In this document: positions 42,292 through 50,813 of the stretch, piece after piece
How the letters are laid out: every line of letters begins with the position of its first letter
Numbering within the stretch: the first letter of the stretch is position 1
Source: Nocardiopsis alborubida
GTDB taxonomy: Bacteria > Actinomycetota > Actinomycetes > Streptosporangiales > Streptosporangiaceae
Direction of reading: 5' to 3'
Length of the DNA stretch: 64,000 nucleotides
NCBI RefSeq assembly: GCF_012396365.1
Contig: NZ_JAAXPG010000002.1
Location: 62,001 to 126,000 of the forward strand
The notes under the pieces: model-generated
Told to the model about the DNA's origin: nothing
Database searches by the model: none
The model's input: only the letters and a program-made list of their open reading frames with translations
Made by a program: the position numbers and the translations under genes

Positions 42292-44250
42292 TTATGCCAG
42301 TTGTTCGTCGATGACGAGCTGGACGCGGGTCTCGCCCATGAACTCGTTGAGCTGGAGCTTGGCCAGGAACCGAAGGGGCTCTGCCCCCGGGTCCTGCTGG
42401 GCGTCACAGACTCTGACCGCGAGCGCCTCGGCGTGTTCGTCTGCGGCGTTCCACCACAGGCACGCCAGGCCGTCGCGGGTGATCACCCGCAGGTGCTTCT
42501 TGCACCGGAAGCACACCCACCAGCCGCGCTCGCCCTCCTCCCCGTTTTCGGGGGTGCGTTCGTGGTCGCAGTCGGCGTCGGAGCCGATGCGGCCGACGCG
42601 CAGGTCGGCCGGGGGCAGCACGACCTCGATTCGCGGTTCGGCGAAGGCGTGGCCGAAGGGTTTGAGGGACTCCAGGCGCTCGACGAGCTCAATGAGCGGG
42701 GTCATGTCCGTCAGCGGAGCGTCGGCCGCATCGGCCGTGCCCAGAACGAGGTCGCCGGGCGAGGAGGAGGGGTCGAGCCGGAGCATCGCCAGCCGGGTCT
42801 CGTCGGACAGCACTTGGGCCAGCTGTGCGAGCCGGTCGGCGCGCTCGACCCGGACACCACAGGCCTGCTGGTGACCGATGGCCGACAGACCCTCGTGCGG
42901 CTCAAGGCTGGAGATGATGTCGAACCACTCCGGGGCCCGGCCAGAGCCGGAGACGAACTCGTCGGGACGCGCGGGCCGGGCGACGACGACGGTCGGGCGG
43001 CCGGTGCGCTGCATCATCTGGTTGGCCAGCAGTCCGTGCATGCCCGCCGGGGCAGAGGAGAAGTAGACCCAGGGGGTCAGCGGCTGGTCGGCACCGAGGA
43101 TCTCCTCGGCGTAGGCGGCGGTGAGCTCCTTGCGGCGCTCGTTGCCCTCGATGACCATCCGGGCCGCGTCGAGCTTGGCCTCGGGCGTCGGGGCGGTGAA
43201 GACCTCGAAGCACGGGGCCAGCGGAGCCTCGATGCGCCGCGGCGAGTTCATCGCTGGTGCCAGGTAGAAGCCGTAGAGCCCTTCGTTGATCGAGTCGACC
43301 TCGCGGATCTTGCCCGCCTGTGTGAAGGCCTTGAGCAGAAGTGCGAAGCCCTCGAAGGCCGAGAGGAAGACCGGGTGGTGGTCGTCGGCGCGCAGCAACT
43401 GCAGTAGGACGGCCCGGTCGACGTCGATCCTCTCCAGGTCGGGGGCGAGGCCGCCGAACCGGTCGGGGACCGTCTTCGGGGGCGTGACCCACAGCAGTCG
43501 GGCCAGCGAGAGCGAGTCGCGCACGAGCTGGCGGTTCTCGTACAGCAGCGGCATCACGTCGGAGATGGTGCCGAGGCCGGCGAAGAGCCGCAGCAGACGG
43601 ACCTCCCACAGCTTGTCGGGACGGTGGGCGGCCGCATGGGCCTCGATCACCTGGTAGAGCACGTGTGCCCCGCAGATGCCCTTGAGCGCGTAAGTCTCAT
43701 CGATGCGGCAGGGGTCGACGGTGACGTCGGCGCTCGATCCGGGCTCGAGCTCGGCGTGGTGGTCGGTCACCAGTGTCGTCCACCCCAGCGTCCTGGCCGC
43801 GGCGATGCCCTCGTGGGAGTTCACTCCCCCGTCACAGGTGAGCAGCACCCGAGTATCGGGCCAGGCCGCGTGGATCTCGGCGATGTCCTCCGGGCGCAGG
43901 TCGTGACCGCGACGGTAGTCGGGCAGATGCAGCTCGACGTCGAAGCCGAGCTCGGACAGACCCGCGTAGCCGAGGACGCCGGAGGCGATGCCGTCCATGT
44001 CGAAGTCGGGCGCGATGACGACCTTCGCTCCCGAGGCCCGGGCGTCTTCGAGCACGGCGACCATCGTCTCGACGTCCTTGAGGGCGTCGTGCTCGTCGGA
44101 CTGGATGGCCGCGAGGTACTCGTCGGTCCAGCCCCGGCGGGCGCAGAGCGTGGTGAAGAGGCCCTGGCCGGTGACACCGGCGAGGTCGTCGATGTCGATG
44201 GTGGGAGCATAGGTCACGGCGAAGGCCTTTCGGATCCGTGGTTTCTTCAC
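42292..44250 (-). CDS. RecJ-like single-strand exonuclease (DHH family)
   Basis: 652 residues. DHH motifs: I APDFDMDGIASG (DFDMDG 82-87), II LTCDGGVNSHEG, III VTDHHAELEPG (DHH 163-165), and GICGAHVLYQVIEAH. A DHHA1-like region follows (QQACGVRVERADRLAQL). A zinc-like pair CDHERTP and CFRCKKHL near 580-600 lies in the C-terminal OB region. RecJ degrades 5' ends of single-stranded DNA in repair. As this is in addition to any chromosomal RecJ, it fits the element's own replication kit. Confidence 0.85.
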   Translation of the reverse strand: MKKPRIRKAFAVTYAPTIDIDDLAGVTGQGLFTTLCARRGWTDEYLAAIQSDEHDALKDVETMVAVLEDARASGAKVVIAPDFDMDGIASGVLGYAGLSELGFDVELHLPDYRRGHDLRPEDIAEIHAAWPDTRVLLTCDGGVNSHEGIAAARTLGWTTLVTDHHAELEPGSSADVTVDPCRIDETYALKGICGAHVLYQVIEAHAAAHRPDKLWEVRLLRLFAGLGTISDVMPLLYENRQLVRDSLSLARLLWVTPPKTVPDRFGGLAPDLERIDVDRAVLLQLLRADDHHPVFLSAFEGFALLLKAFTQAGKIREVDSINEGLYGFYLAPAMNSPRRIEAPLAPCFEVFTAPTPEAKLDAARMVIEGNERRKELTAAYAEEILGADQPLTPWVYFSSAPAGMHGLLANQMMQRTGRPTVVVARPARPDEFVSGSGRAPEWFDIISSLEPHEGLSAIGHQQACGVRVERADRLAQLAQVLSDETRLAMLRLDPSSSPGDLVLGTADAADAPLTDMTPLIELVERLESLKPFGHAFAEPRIEVVLPPADLRVGRIGSDADCDHERTPENGEEGERGWWVCFRCKKHLRVITRDGLACLWWNAADEHAEALAVRVCDAQQDPGAEPLRFLAKLQLNEFMGETRVQLVIDEQLA

Positions 44251-44367
44251 GCGCGGATCACGAGTCGGCGCGCATGATTCGATGGTGTGATTCTAGCAGT
44301 GCATGACCTCAAGGATGCTCGTGTAGCAGCACGAACGGGCTTTAGTCAACGATTCGGCGGTCTGTCT

Positions 44368-44402
44368 TTGCGGCCACGGATCCGTGGGTTACCCTCACCA
44401 GT
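44368..44402 (+). promoter_or_regulatory. Promoter of lsr2-like gene, leaderless
   Basis: TTGCGG (44368-44373), 16-base spacer, TACCCT (44390-44395), then ATG at 44403, so transcription would begin at or beside the start codon. No Shine-Dalgarno is present. The same TACCCT box precedes the XRE regulator. Confidence 0.55.
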
Positions 44403-44753
44403 ATGGCCATCCGAGAAGTGATCGAATCAGATCTCAGCGGCAAGCCCGATGCGGCGACCTTCACCTTCGGAGTCGGCGATCAGTGGTACGAGGTCGACCT
44501 GACACCCGAGGAACGGAAGAAGCTCGAGGCTTCGCTGAAGGAGTACATGAAGGTGGGACGCAAGGCGTCCAAGGAGCCAGGGAAGAAGAAGGTCGTGCCC
44601 AACACGACCCCAGAGCAGCGGGAAGAGATCCGGAAGTGGGCCAAGGAGAACGGCTACGAGGTGGCCGAGTACGGGAGAATCCGAAAAGAGGTCTTCAAGG
44701 CGTACTGGGATGCCCACGGCGGCTCACCCAAGGACGACCCCTACGATTCGTAG
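44403..44753 (+). CDS. lsr2: Lsr2-like nucleoid-associated protein
   Basis: 116 residues. N-terminal half is the dimerisation sheet (WYEVDLTPEERKKLEASL); the C-terminal half matches the DNA-binding domain: TPEQREEIRKWAKENGYE and VFKAYWDAHG. Lsr2 silences AT-rich foreign DNA. The usual R-G-R minor-groove motif is changed: the equivalent spot reads EYGRIRKEV, with Tyr for the first Arg. Plasmid-borne Lsr2 copies may reduce the fitness cost of the element. AT-rich pockets upstream of the operons here are likely targets. Confidence 0.85.
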   Translation: MAIREVIESDLSGKPDAATFTFGVGDQWYEVDLTPEERKKLEASLKEYMKVGRKASKEPGKKKVVPNTTPEQREEIRKWAKENGYEVAEYGRIRKEVFKAYWDAHGGSPKDDPYDS

Positions 44754-44780
44754 ACCAATCCACAGACTAGTGGATCGGCG

Positions 44781-44810
44781 AAGCCCCGGACCGACGGCGG
44801 TCCGGGGCTT
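44781..44810. terminator. Bidirectional hairpin, 13-bp perfect stem
   Basis: AAGCCCCGGACCG (44781-44793) pairs with 44798-44810 across a 4-base loop, between the convergent lsr2-like and DUF2493 genes. Ends in TT on both strands. Confidence 0.85.
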
Positions 44811-44828
44811 CTGCGTCCATGCCGCTGT

Positions 44829-45323
44829 TCAGGCGCGGACGAGGTCGACGACGTCGAGGCCGGCGGCCATCGCAGCGCGGCGGCAATGGACGGTACCGTG
44901 TGAGAAGTGACCTCGTCGAACGGGCAGGAGCTGCTCGTCGTTCGCCCGCGGGCAGCCGTCCTTGTCGCAGAGGTCGAGGAAGGCCGCGGCCTGTGCTTCG
45001 GTTCCCGCCTCGCAGAGCCTGAGCACGGCGTTGACCATCTCCAGGTTGCGCCGCAGCCCGGCCTTCTTGCCGTGGGCCTTCCAGTCCGCGGGCATCTTGA
45101 TGACGTCGAGGCCTGCCGACCTCCACAGACGCTCGGCCATGGCGTCGGCGCTGCGCCCGTGCTTGTCAGCAGGGCAATGGCCCGAGACCAGCACGGGCCG
45201 GGTAATGGGGCCTCGAGCGGTCCAATCGGTCCAGACCTCGTTGAAGACCCGGCGCATGGCGACCTCGTCGTCCCAGGTGCGAGAGCCGGTGACGAGGAGC
45301 ACGTGGGAGTAGTCGAGAGCCAT
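44829..45323 (-). CDS. DUF2493 / YspA-type SLOG-domain protein
   Basis: 164 residues from ATG 45323. Family signature: VLLVTGSRTWDDEVAM, VLVSGHCPADKHGRSADAM, KMPADWKAHGKKAGLRRN. The Rossmann-like SLOG fold is proposed to bind NAD or nucleotide derivatives and is frequent in phages and in conflict systems. The last 45 residues (CDKDGCPRANDEQLLPVRR) add Cys/His residues. Confidence 0.75.
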   Translation of the reverse strand: MALDYSHVLLVTGSRTWDDEVAMRRVFNEVWTDWTARGPITRPVLVSGHCPADKHGRSADAMAERLWRSAGLDVIKMPADWKAHGKKAGLRRNLEMVNAVLRLCEAGTEAQAAAFLDLCDKDGCPRANDEQLLPVRRGHFSHGTVHCRRAAMAAGLDVVDLVRA

Positions 45324-45332
45324 GATCGGATC

Positions 45333-45629
45333 TCAGTCCGTCAAGGCGTTGACGGAGGTCCGCGCACCGTTGTCGTCGACGACGATGATCGGCTTCTCGT
45401 GACGAAGGCCGATGACCACGACGTACCGACCGTCCTCGCCGCGCTCGATGTGGACGGTGCACACGGTGGTCGCCTCGTCGTTGTCGAAGTCGACTCTGCC
45501 GAAGCGGTCCTCTTCGATGGCGCGGGCGTCGGACGACGACTTCTCGAGAGCGAGTTGCGTCGGGGTCGGCCAGACGCGGGGCTCGCAACGGGCACCAGTG
45601 TCGTAGGGCGTGAGATAGGGCGTAGGCAT
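45333..45629 (-). CDS. Small hypothetical protein
   Basis: 98 residues; ATG 45629 chosen for AAAGGACG seven bases upstream. Begins MPTPYLTPYDTGARCEPR; beta-rich end (YVVVIGLRHEKPIIVVDD). Nine bases upstream of the DUF2493 gene, so cotranscribed. Family unknown. Confidence 0.6.
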   Translation of the reverse strand: MPTPYLTPYDTGARCEPRVWPTPTQLALEKSSSDARAIEEDRFGRVDFDNDEATTVCTVHIERGEDGRYVVVIGLRHEKPIIVVDDNGARTSVNALTD

Positions 45630-45671
45630 GCGGATCGTCCTTTCGGTCAATGATTCTCGGAATGATTCGGG

Positions 45672-46037
45672 TCAGTCGGAGACGGCGGTCTCGTGCTCGC
45701 CGCTCTTGCGCTCACGGCAGCGACGAGCGCCGGCCCCGCCGCTGGCGCTGGGCTTGAACCGGAGGTCCTCGTCGCCGCAGGGATGGCCTTGGGCCAGTTG
45801 GTCTTGCGGTCGTGGACGGCCATGAACTCGTCACTGCGGATGATGGTCTCGGCGCTCGTCACAGGCTCGAGGTGATCGGGATGAGGGCTGATGCAGGCGC
45901 GGTTCCTGCAGTCGTGATCGAGCACGCGGCCGAAAGGCCTCGAGTCAGCTCGTATGGGCGCTGGGGTCGAATCGTGTCGACAGGGGCCTGGGCACCTCCG
46001 TCGACTCCTGCTTCCTCCCGTGCCAGCTGTGCTGGCC
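45672..46037 (-). pseudogene. HNH endonuclease gene with frameshift
   Basis: One frame reads GRVLDHDCRNRACISP, DHLEPVTSAETIIRSDEF and KTNWPK, the core of phage-type HNH homing endonucleases. In that family a K-G-H-P segment and a closing Arg/Cys-rich piece follow; here they appear one base out of frame (HPCGDEDLRFKPSASGG, RRCRERKSGEHE, TGA 45672). AAGGCC where AAGGGCC is expected would explain the shift. The 5' end is unclear; a separate biased frame begins at ATG 46169. Confidence 0.55.
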
Positions 46038-46169
46038 ATGAGCCATCGCCTGGCAGTCATCGAGGCGATCGTCATTCCGCTCATGGGTGCGCCCGCAGGG
46101 CGTCTTCCTGTGGATACCGGGCGAGCGCCGAGGCGGCTCATTCTTCTGCAGAGCGCAGCGGATGGGCAT
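45945..46169 (-). CDS. Possible small gene upstream of HNH remnant
   Basis: 74 codons from ATG 46169 to TGA 45945 with high GC at third positions (begins MPIRCALQKNEPPRRSPG; later HSWHGRKQESTEVPRP). No ribosome site. It may be the displaced N-terminal part of the HNH gene. Confidence 0.3.
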   Translation of the reverse strand: MPIRCALQKNEPPRRSPGIHRKTPCGRTHERNDDRLDDCQAMAHGQHSWHGRKQESTEVPRPLSTRFDPSAHTS

Positions 46170-46363
46170 AGGCCGAGGGAGCGCCAGCGACCGAGGATCC
46201 GGAGGATAAAGCTGTCGGCTATGCCGACCAACCCGACCGAGCGCAGCGAGGGTCCCCGTAGGGGTGGGTTGCCAGCTTTACTTATGCCCTTTTCTCTTTT
46301 CCCCATGTTCCGCGTCCGAGGCCTTGGCCGAGGACCGGAACGGCTCGTGCATCAGGGGAAACG

Positions 46364-46540
46364 TTGTGTACACCCATCAACCGTACGGTCCGTTATCGGC
46401 CGCGAAGCGGTGTACGGGCGGTTGGGTTTTCCCTGGCCATGGCAACAGAGCGGCGTACGGCAGTTTCAACGACCGTGGCACCGCCGTACGGTCTGGGTTT
46501 CTTCGCTTCAGCGAGGTACGAGCGGGTGACCGTACGGTTG
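46364..46540. repeat. Palindromic GTAC-centred repeats
   Basis: ACCGTACGGT at 46380-46389, GCGGTGTACGGGCGG at 46407-46421, CGGCGTACGGC at 46451-46461, GCCGTACGGTC at 46483-46493, AGGTACGAGCGG from 46514 and ACCGTACGGTT at 46529-46539. Six related palindromes in 180 bp of non-coding DNA. They could be partition centromere sites or a second iteron array. Confidence 0.6.
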
Positions 46541-47603
46541 TTCCCCTACTGCTGCGCTCCTTGCGTCGATATCGTGCAGCAGCTGTCACCGCAGGCGTGG
46601 CCACAACCTTCTCTTCGTCGTCGCGATGACCGCATCAGCCTGTGGACCACTCTCGTGGCAGTCCTCGTTCCGAACCCCTGCATTCGTTGTCACCGTCTGT
46701 CGCTCCACCCGTTGTCGCGGCGCCTGCTCCGCTTCCTCACCGGGTACCTTGTTGCCCCGCGCCCGAGGCCGGCTCCGCCCGTCGCTGCCCGTTCATCGCC
46801 GGAGCCGGATACCCGCCCCCTCGTGAACTCGTCGCGGCCCCGCGGCCGGGGTAGTCAACGTGGGCGCATGAGGAAGAGGGCAACCCGCTGGCAGCGAGCC
46901 GCTCTCCCCCGTTTCACTACTCGTGTCGCCACCTCGTCATCGCTGCGGAATCCACTGCGGTCGCCGTCAGCACGTGCTCGAGAGCCTCTGGCACCTTCCT
47001 CAACCCTAGGAACGGTCTCGTTTCGCGTACCGGATCCGGTCATCCACTGCAACGATTCGGTCGGGCTTGGGATTGACGCGGTCATGCTTGTCAATGCTGT
47101 GTCCGGCTCGTTGCCAAATCCGGTTTCCGGGGCCGTATCGCGGCGCCACACCTCCACTCCGGCATCGTTCCGGCCCGAACGTGGTTCGTCTGCGGTCGGA
47201 TGGCGACCATGCATGGCCAATGTCGAATCGCTCGGTCATTGTCGGTTCAAATCGGGTCATCGGTGGCCATGAACCGCCAATGATGTGGCCATGGATGGGA
47301 GGGGCTCTTCTTCGACCACAGCCACCCATGATCCGCCCGGATGGTGCATCACTGCCGGGCGTGATGTGACCGAGGTTGGTACGTGGTCGTGTCACGCCCT
47401 GCCCGAAATACCGCCATTGCTGGCCAGTGACAGGCCATTACCGGGTGTGTCATGGACGGTCCTCGGAAGTCGTGGTCAAAGCCGGGCGCGAAGCGTCCGA
47501 GATGAGGTCTGTTCTGGCCGCACACGTCGACCGCCGTGGGGCGGCCGCGTGCGAGACGCTCTGCGCACGTACCGGGCTCGTTTCGGATCTGACCATGGAT
47601 GGC
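46541..47603. other. Non-coding region upstream of partition genes
   Basis: About 1.06 kb with no supportable gene: long frames exist on both strands but have no ribosome sites and poor bias. From about 47200 it is rich in ATGGCCA/TGGCCAT and GGTCAT words (47214-47221, 47265-47270, 47285-47293, 47434-47438 and others), which leads into the partition promoter. A likely parC-type centromere. Confidence 0.5.
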
Positions 47604-47633
47604 TTGCCATTGGTCATTAATGACCATTAGAGT
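47604..47633 (+). promoter_or_regulatory. Partition promoter with internal operator
   Basis: TTGCCA (47604-47609), 18-base spacer, TAGAGT (47628-47633). The spacer holds a perfect 16-bp palindrome TGGTCATTAATGACCA (47611-47626), well placed for repression by the RHH protein encoded downstream. Confidence 0.6.
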
Positions 47634-47722
47634 AGCATCAAATGATCGATAAAATCGGCGATGGACTCGTCACCGAGCGCAGAGGAAGGAGACACGGATG
47701 ACCACGGCGCGAGGGGTTCGAG

Positions 47723-48151
47723 ATGGTTGCTAAGACGAAGCCGGAGCCCAGGCGGGTCCGATTGACGATCCCTGCCGCCGACGAGTCGTCGCAAGCGTGG
47801 ATCGACCTCCAGGACGACCCGTCGGCCTCCATGCGGATGCTCATCCGCGAGTCGATTCAGCGCGACGGCTATGTCGACGTGGTCAATCGGCCCGTCGAGC
47901 AGCAGCCCCGTCGGGGGCGGCCGCCGAAGAGCGAGGAGGAGGATTTCGCGCAACTGCCGCAAGTTACCGCTGCCGACGAGATCGGCGGCCCCGAGCCCGA
48001 CGGGGCCGAGCCGGCAGAGGAGCCCCGCCACGAGGTGGAGGACGCCGAGGAGCCGGAGCAGGAGCAGGTCGAGCCAGCCGCCGCCGAGCAGCCGAAGACC
48101 AAGAAGCCCCAGGCCCCCTCGGGCCTCGACGCCTTCCTCACCGGTTCGTGA
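47723..48151 (+). CDS. ParR-like DNA-binding adaptor
   Basis: 142 residues from ATG 47723. The N-terminal 55 residues (RRVRLTIPAADESSQAWI, SASMRMLIRESIQRDGY) match the ribbon-helix-helix start of ParR/AlpR-like proteins; the rest is an acidic, Pro/Glu-rich tail (EDAEEPEQEQVEPAAAE) ending in SGLDAFLTGS, a conserved-looking tip that could contact the filament. Upstream of ParM and preceded by repeats, it should bind the centromere. An 11-codon frame with AAGGAG at 47698 overlaps its start and may be a leader. Confidence 0.75.
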   Translation: MVAKTKPEPRRVRLTIPAADESSQAWIDLQDDPSASMRMLIRESIQRDGYVDVVNRPVEQQPRRGRPPKSEEEDFAQLPQVTAADEIGGPEPDGAEPAEEPRHEVEDAEEPEQEQVEPAAAEQPKTKKPQAPSGLDAFLTGS

Positions 48152-48206
48152 GGGCCGACCGCGACGAACGCGCATTCCACGACAACTACTGAGAGGTTCC
48201 CCCAGC

Positions 48207-49511
48207 ATGAGTACGCAGGACACGAGCATGAGGCTCACCGGCGGCATCGACGTCGGTAACGGTTACGTCAAGGGGGTCGTGCGCGGCACCGTGGACGGCG
48301 AGACGGTCTACGATTCCGTCGATCTGCCCTCGGCGGTCTCGAGCACGTCCCGGTCGATGCCGAAGGTCCCCGAGGCCGACTCCGACGCGATGACCGTGGC
48401 CGTCGACGACGACTTCTTCAACAAGTTCTCCGGGTCGTTCACCACTCCCCTGGTCGGCCACTCTGATCTGCGCACCATGGGCCGGGCTGCGCTGACGATG
48501 CGCGGGTCGAAGTTCACCCAGTTCGAGGTCGTTGGTACCCGGTCGAAGGCCGACCAGGAGCTCTCGGCCGTCCTGGTCCTCGGCGTCTTCGCCGCCAAGG
48601 CCCTGCGCGACTACGTGCGCGCTCACGGCGCTCTGCCCGAGGCCGAGCTGCGGGTCGCCGTTCGCGCGGGGCTGGCGCTACCGATCGCCGAGTACGTCCA
48701 GCGTCGGTCGGCCTACGCCGCGCAGTTCATTGGCGCTCTGGGAGGCGCGGACCCGGCGGTGCACATGGTCACGATCAAGAACTTCTCGACTCCGGTGGCG
48801 GTGCGCCTGCAGTTCGAGGACGTGCAGGTCCTGCCTGAGGGCGCGAGCGCGCAGTTCGCCATCGCCGACAAGGGCCTGGGCCTGGCCCAGGCCCTGCTCG
48901 ACGATCTGCGGGCCTCGGACCCGGCGGCGGCGGAGGGGCTGGCCGACGTCACCGCCGAGGCACTGGTGGGCGTGCGCAACACCATCGGCGTCGACGTCGG
49001 CGAGGGCACGGTGAACTTCCCTGTCTTCACCGACGGCGACTTCAACCCGGAGGCCGCGGCGACGCTCGAGCAGGGTTACGGCACCGCGCTGACGAACGCC
49101 CTGGAGCAGATGGTCACCAGCGGGCACAAGAACCTCGCGTTCGCCAACCGCAAGCAGCTCGCTGACTTCCTCCAGACCGAACCGAGCCCTTTCACGCGCG
49201 GCCGCTACGACATCGCCTCCGGCTTCGTCGAGGAGGAGGCCGGCTACCTCTGCGACGAGATCGGGACGCGGTTCGAGGACGTCCTGGTCGAGGTCGGCGG
49301 CACCACCGAGGTGATCTACGTCTACGGCGGCGGGTCGGGCCCGATCAAGGAGCTGCTGCGACCGGTCCTGCAGAAGGCGGCGGGCTCCACGCCGGTGCTC
49401 TACCTCGACTCCGGCTACTCGCGCCATCTCAACCGCGAAGGGCTCTTCCTCGCCGCGACCACCGCGGAGGAGAACGCGAAGAAGGGCAAGCACAGCACCG
49501 CCGCGGCCTGA
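48207..49511 (+). CDS. parM: ParM/Alp-like plasmid segregation actin
   Basis: 434 residues; ATG 48207 chosen over upstream frames for GAGAGG upstream. Actin-fold motifs: phosphate 1 GGIDVGNGYVKG (13-24), phosphate 2 IGVDVGEGTVNF (near 263), adenosine motif VYGGGSGPIKELL (near 373). ParM-like filaments push plasmid copies apart with ATP. The length fits Alp/ParM relatives. The order repeats, ParR-like, ParM differs from R1 plasmid (parC, parM, parR) but is common in Gram-positive elements. Confidence 0.9.
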   Translation: MSTQDTSMRLTGGIDVGNGYVKGVVRGTVDGETVYDSVDLPSAVSSTSRSMPKVPEADSDAMTVAVDDDFFNKFSGSFTTPLVGHSDLRTMGRAALTMRGSKFTQFEVVGTRSKADQELSAVLVLGVFAAKALRDYVRAHGALPEAELRVAVRAGLALPIAEYVQRRSAYAAQFIGALGGADPAVHMVTIKNFSTPVAVRLQFEDVQVLPEGASAQFAIADKGLGLAQALLDDLRASDPAAAEGLADVTAEALVGVRNTIGVDVGEGTVNFPVFTDGDFNPEAAATLEQGYGTALTNALEQMVTSGHKNLAFANRKQLADFLQTEPSPFTRGRYDIASGFVEEEAGYLCDEIGTRFEDVLVEVGGTTEVIYVYGGGSGPIKELLRPVLQKAAGSTPVLYLDSGYSRHLNREGLFLAATTAEENAKKGKHSTAAA

Positions 49512-49520
49512 AGCCGACGA

Positions 49521-49569
49521 CGCCCGGTCCTCCTCCAGAGCATTCCTGGGGACGAGGGCCGGGCGTTTT
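49521..49569 (+). terminator. Intrinsic terminator of the partition operon
   Basis: CGCCCGGTCCTC (49521-49532) pairs with GAGGGCCGGGCG (49554-49565) with one wobble, followed by TTTT (49566-49569). Confidence 0.8.
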
Positions 49570-49644
49570 CGCGCCGTTCGACCTGAGGACCAAATCGCAA
49601 TTGGACTCCTCATTTAAATCATCATTGAATAGACTTACGGTGTC

Positions 49645-49830
49645 ATGAGATCCGGACAACCGCGGACGGGTCCGCTCAAAAACCAAGCCGTGACACGCGG
49701 CGGGCCGATCTACACGGCCGGGCGGATGGCTGAGATGACCGGGCACACGCTGTCGAGCGTCGTCGAGCTGCCCGCCCGGATGTGGAACGCGGCGATGGCG
49801 ATCACCGGCCAGGCTGATGTCAGTCATCGA
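49645..49830 (+). pseudogene. 5' part of a small gene, frame lost near 49825
   Basis: ATG 49645, about ten bases after TAGACT (49630-49635), opens MRSGQPRTGPLKNQAVTRGG. Coding bias is good to AAMAITGQADVS; after that the bias moves one base into the frame of the gene at 49817. Either the two are one frameshifted gene or two overlapping genes. Confidence 0.4.
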
Positions 49831-49972
49831 CGTCCCGCGTATCGCCGTCGATGTCGCGTCCTCGACGACGGCCGGCCTCGGCTCGAAAGCGGCCCTGCAG
49901 AGCATGGGCGCGATGCTCATGATCGGCGACCTCAAGGTGCCGCTGGCGAGCGGACTGCGAACCCAGCGATGA
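49817..49972 (+). CDS. Small hydrophobic protein, 51 residues
   Basis: ATG 49817 to TGA 49972; begins MSVIDVPRIAVDVASSTTA and contains QSMGAMLMIGDLKVPL. It ends in an ATGA overlap with the next frame. It may be the 3' half of the broken gene at 49645. Confidence 0.45.
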   Translation: MSVIDVPRIAVDVASSTTAGLGSKAALQSMGAMLMIGDLKVPLASGLRTQR

Positions 49973-49998
49973 CGGATCGGACAGAGAGGAACGGAGCA

Positions 49999-50193
49999 AT
50001 GGACGACGAGGACAAGGGCGGTGAGAAGCGACCCGGCCTGATCGACAGGATCAAGCGGATCTACGTCGAGCGGCCGATCGTCTTCGCGCTGGTGGTCATG
50101 GGCGGCTCCGCCGTGGCCCTGGTCGTCGGCGGCTTCCTGGTCGGTGACCTCGGGGCGTCGACGACGCTGGCCCCCGGGCCGATGTCGCCGTGA
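49999..50193 (+). CDS. Small single-span membrane protein
   Basis: 64 residues from ATG 49999 (an in-frame ATG at 49969, coupled to the previous stop, is the alternative). A basic N-terminus (GEKRPGLIDRIKRIYVE) precedes one hydrophobic span (FALVVMGGSAVALVVGGFLV). Function unknown. Confidence 0.6.
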   Translation: MDDEDKGGEKRPGLIDRIKRIYVERPIVFALVVMGGSAVALVVGGFLVGDLGASTTLAPGPMSP

Positions 50194-50252
50194 CGGGGCC
50201 GGGGCACGGGTCCACGCGGGCCTCCAACCAGGCCCTCGTGGAGAAAAAAAGG

Positions 50253-50296
50253 AAGCCTCCCCGCCAGAGCAACCGTGGTTGCTGGCGGGGAGGCTT
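50253..50296. terminator. Bidirectional hairpin, 15-bp stem
   Basis: AAGCCTCCCCGCCAG (50253-50267) pairs with 50282-50296; on the minus strand the stem is followed by a run of T (AAAAAAA at 50244-50250 on plus). It ends the leftward NADAR gene and the rightward membrane-protein gene. Confidence 0.85.
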
Positions 50297-50336
50297 CTCT
50301 GTCGTACAGCAGGGACGCGGCGATGAGCTCGTCGTG

Positions 50337-50786
50337 TTAGCTCACCCGCTGGTGGGCGCGAATGGCCATGATCAATTCGCCGAGCATGTTCTGGCCGACG
50401 GTTTGAGCGTGCCGGTCGCAGAAGCAGTCGCCCCAGAACTGATCGTGCCAGCGGTTGGTCTCGACCAGCCGGAGTGATCCGGTGGCCTGGAGCCTGGCGC
50501 TGAGCTCGGGCACGGAGAACTTCGCCATGAGCACTCGCTGCATTGCCCAGACGCGTACTCCGGTATCCCAGTCCGGCCGCAGAGTTACGTGCCGTCCGCG
50601 CCTCTTGCTCTCCCCTGGTGTCGGGGCAGCCAATACGTGGCGGCGCTCGGCGTCACAGAGGGTCTTCAGTGCGTTGAAGGCGTGCTCTCCGGACGGCACG
50701 TCCGTGCTGAGCTGGGAGACGAAGAAGGACGTGGTGTCGAAGTTCGACAGGAATCCAAGCTGGCCGGTGAACATGGGGGCGGGCAA
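50337..50786 (-). CDS. NADAR-family protein (YbiA-like)
   Basis: 149 residues from ATG 50786. Family signature: GQLGFLSNF, SGEHAFNALKTL, PGESKRRGRHVTLRPDWD, VLMAKFSVPELSARLQATG, LVETNRWHDQFWGDC, GQNMLGELIM. NADAR enzymes are N-glycosidases that act on ADP-ribose derivatives; some reverse guanine ADP-ribosylation by DarT-type toxins. On a mobile element it may counter a host defence or a toxin. No DarT partner is visible nearby. Confidence 0.85.
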   Translation of the reverse strand: MPAPMFTGQLGFLSNFDTTSFFVSQLSTDVPSGEHAFNALKTLCDAERRHVLAAPTPGESKRRGRHVTLRPDWDTGVRVWAMQRVLMAKFSVPELSARLQATGSLRLVETNRWHDQFWGDCFCDRHAQTVGQNMLGELIMAIRAHQRVS

Positions 50787-50813
50787 GGTGGTCCTCCTGG
50801 TGGTTGTGTGCCG

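Noticed and set aside
46541-47280. A 302-residue plus-strand frame starting near 46364
   Set aside because: It runs through the palindromic repeats, has no ribosome site and has low third-position bias; I treat the stretch as non-coding.
46364-47626. A CRISPR array
   Set aside because: The repeats are short palindromes with uneven spacing and no constant spacer length; no cas gene is in the window.
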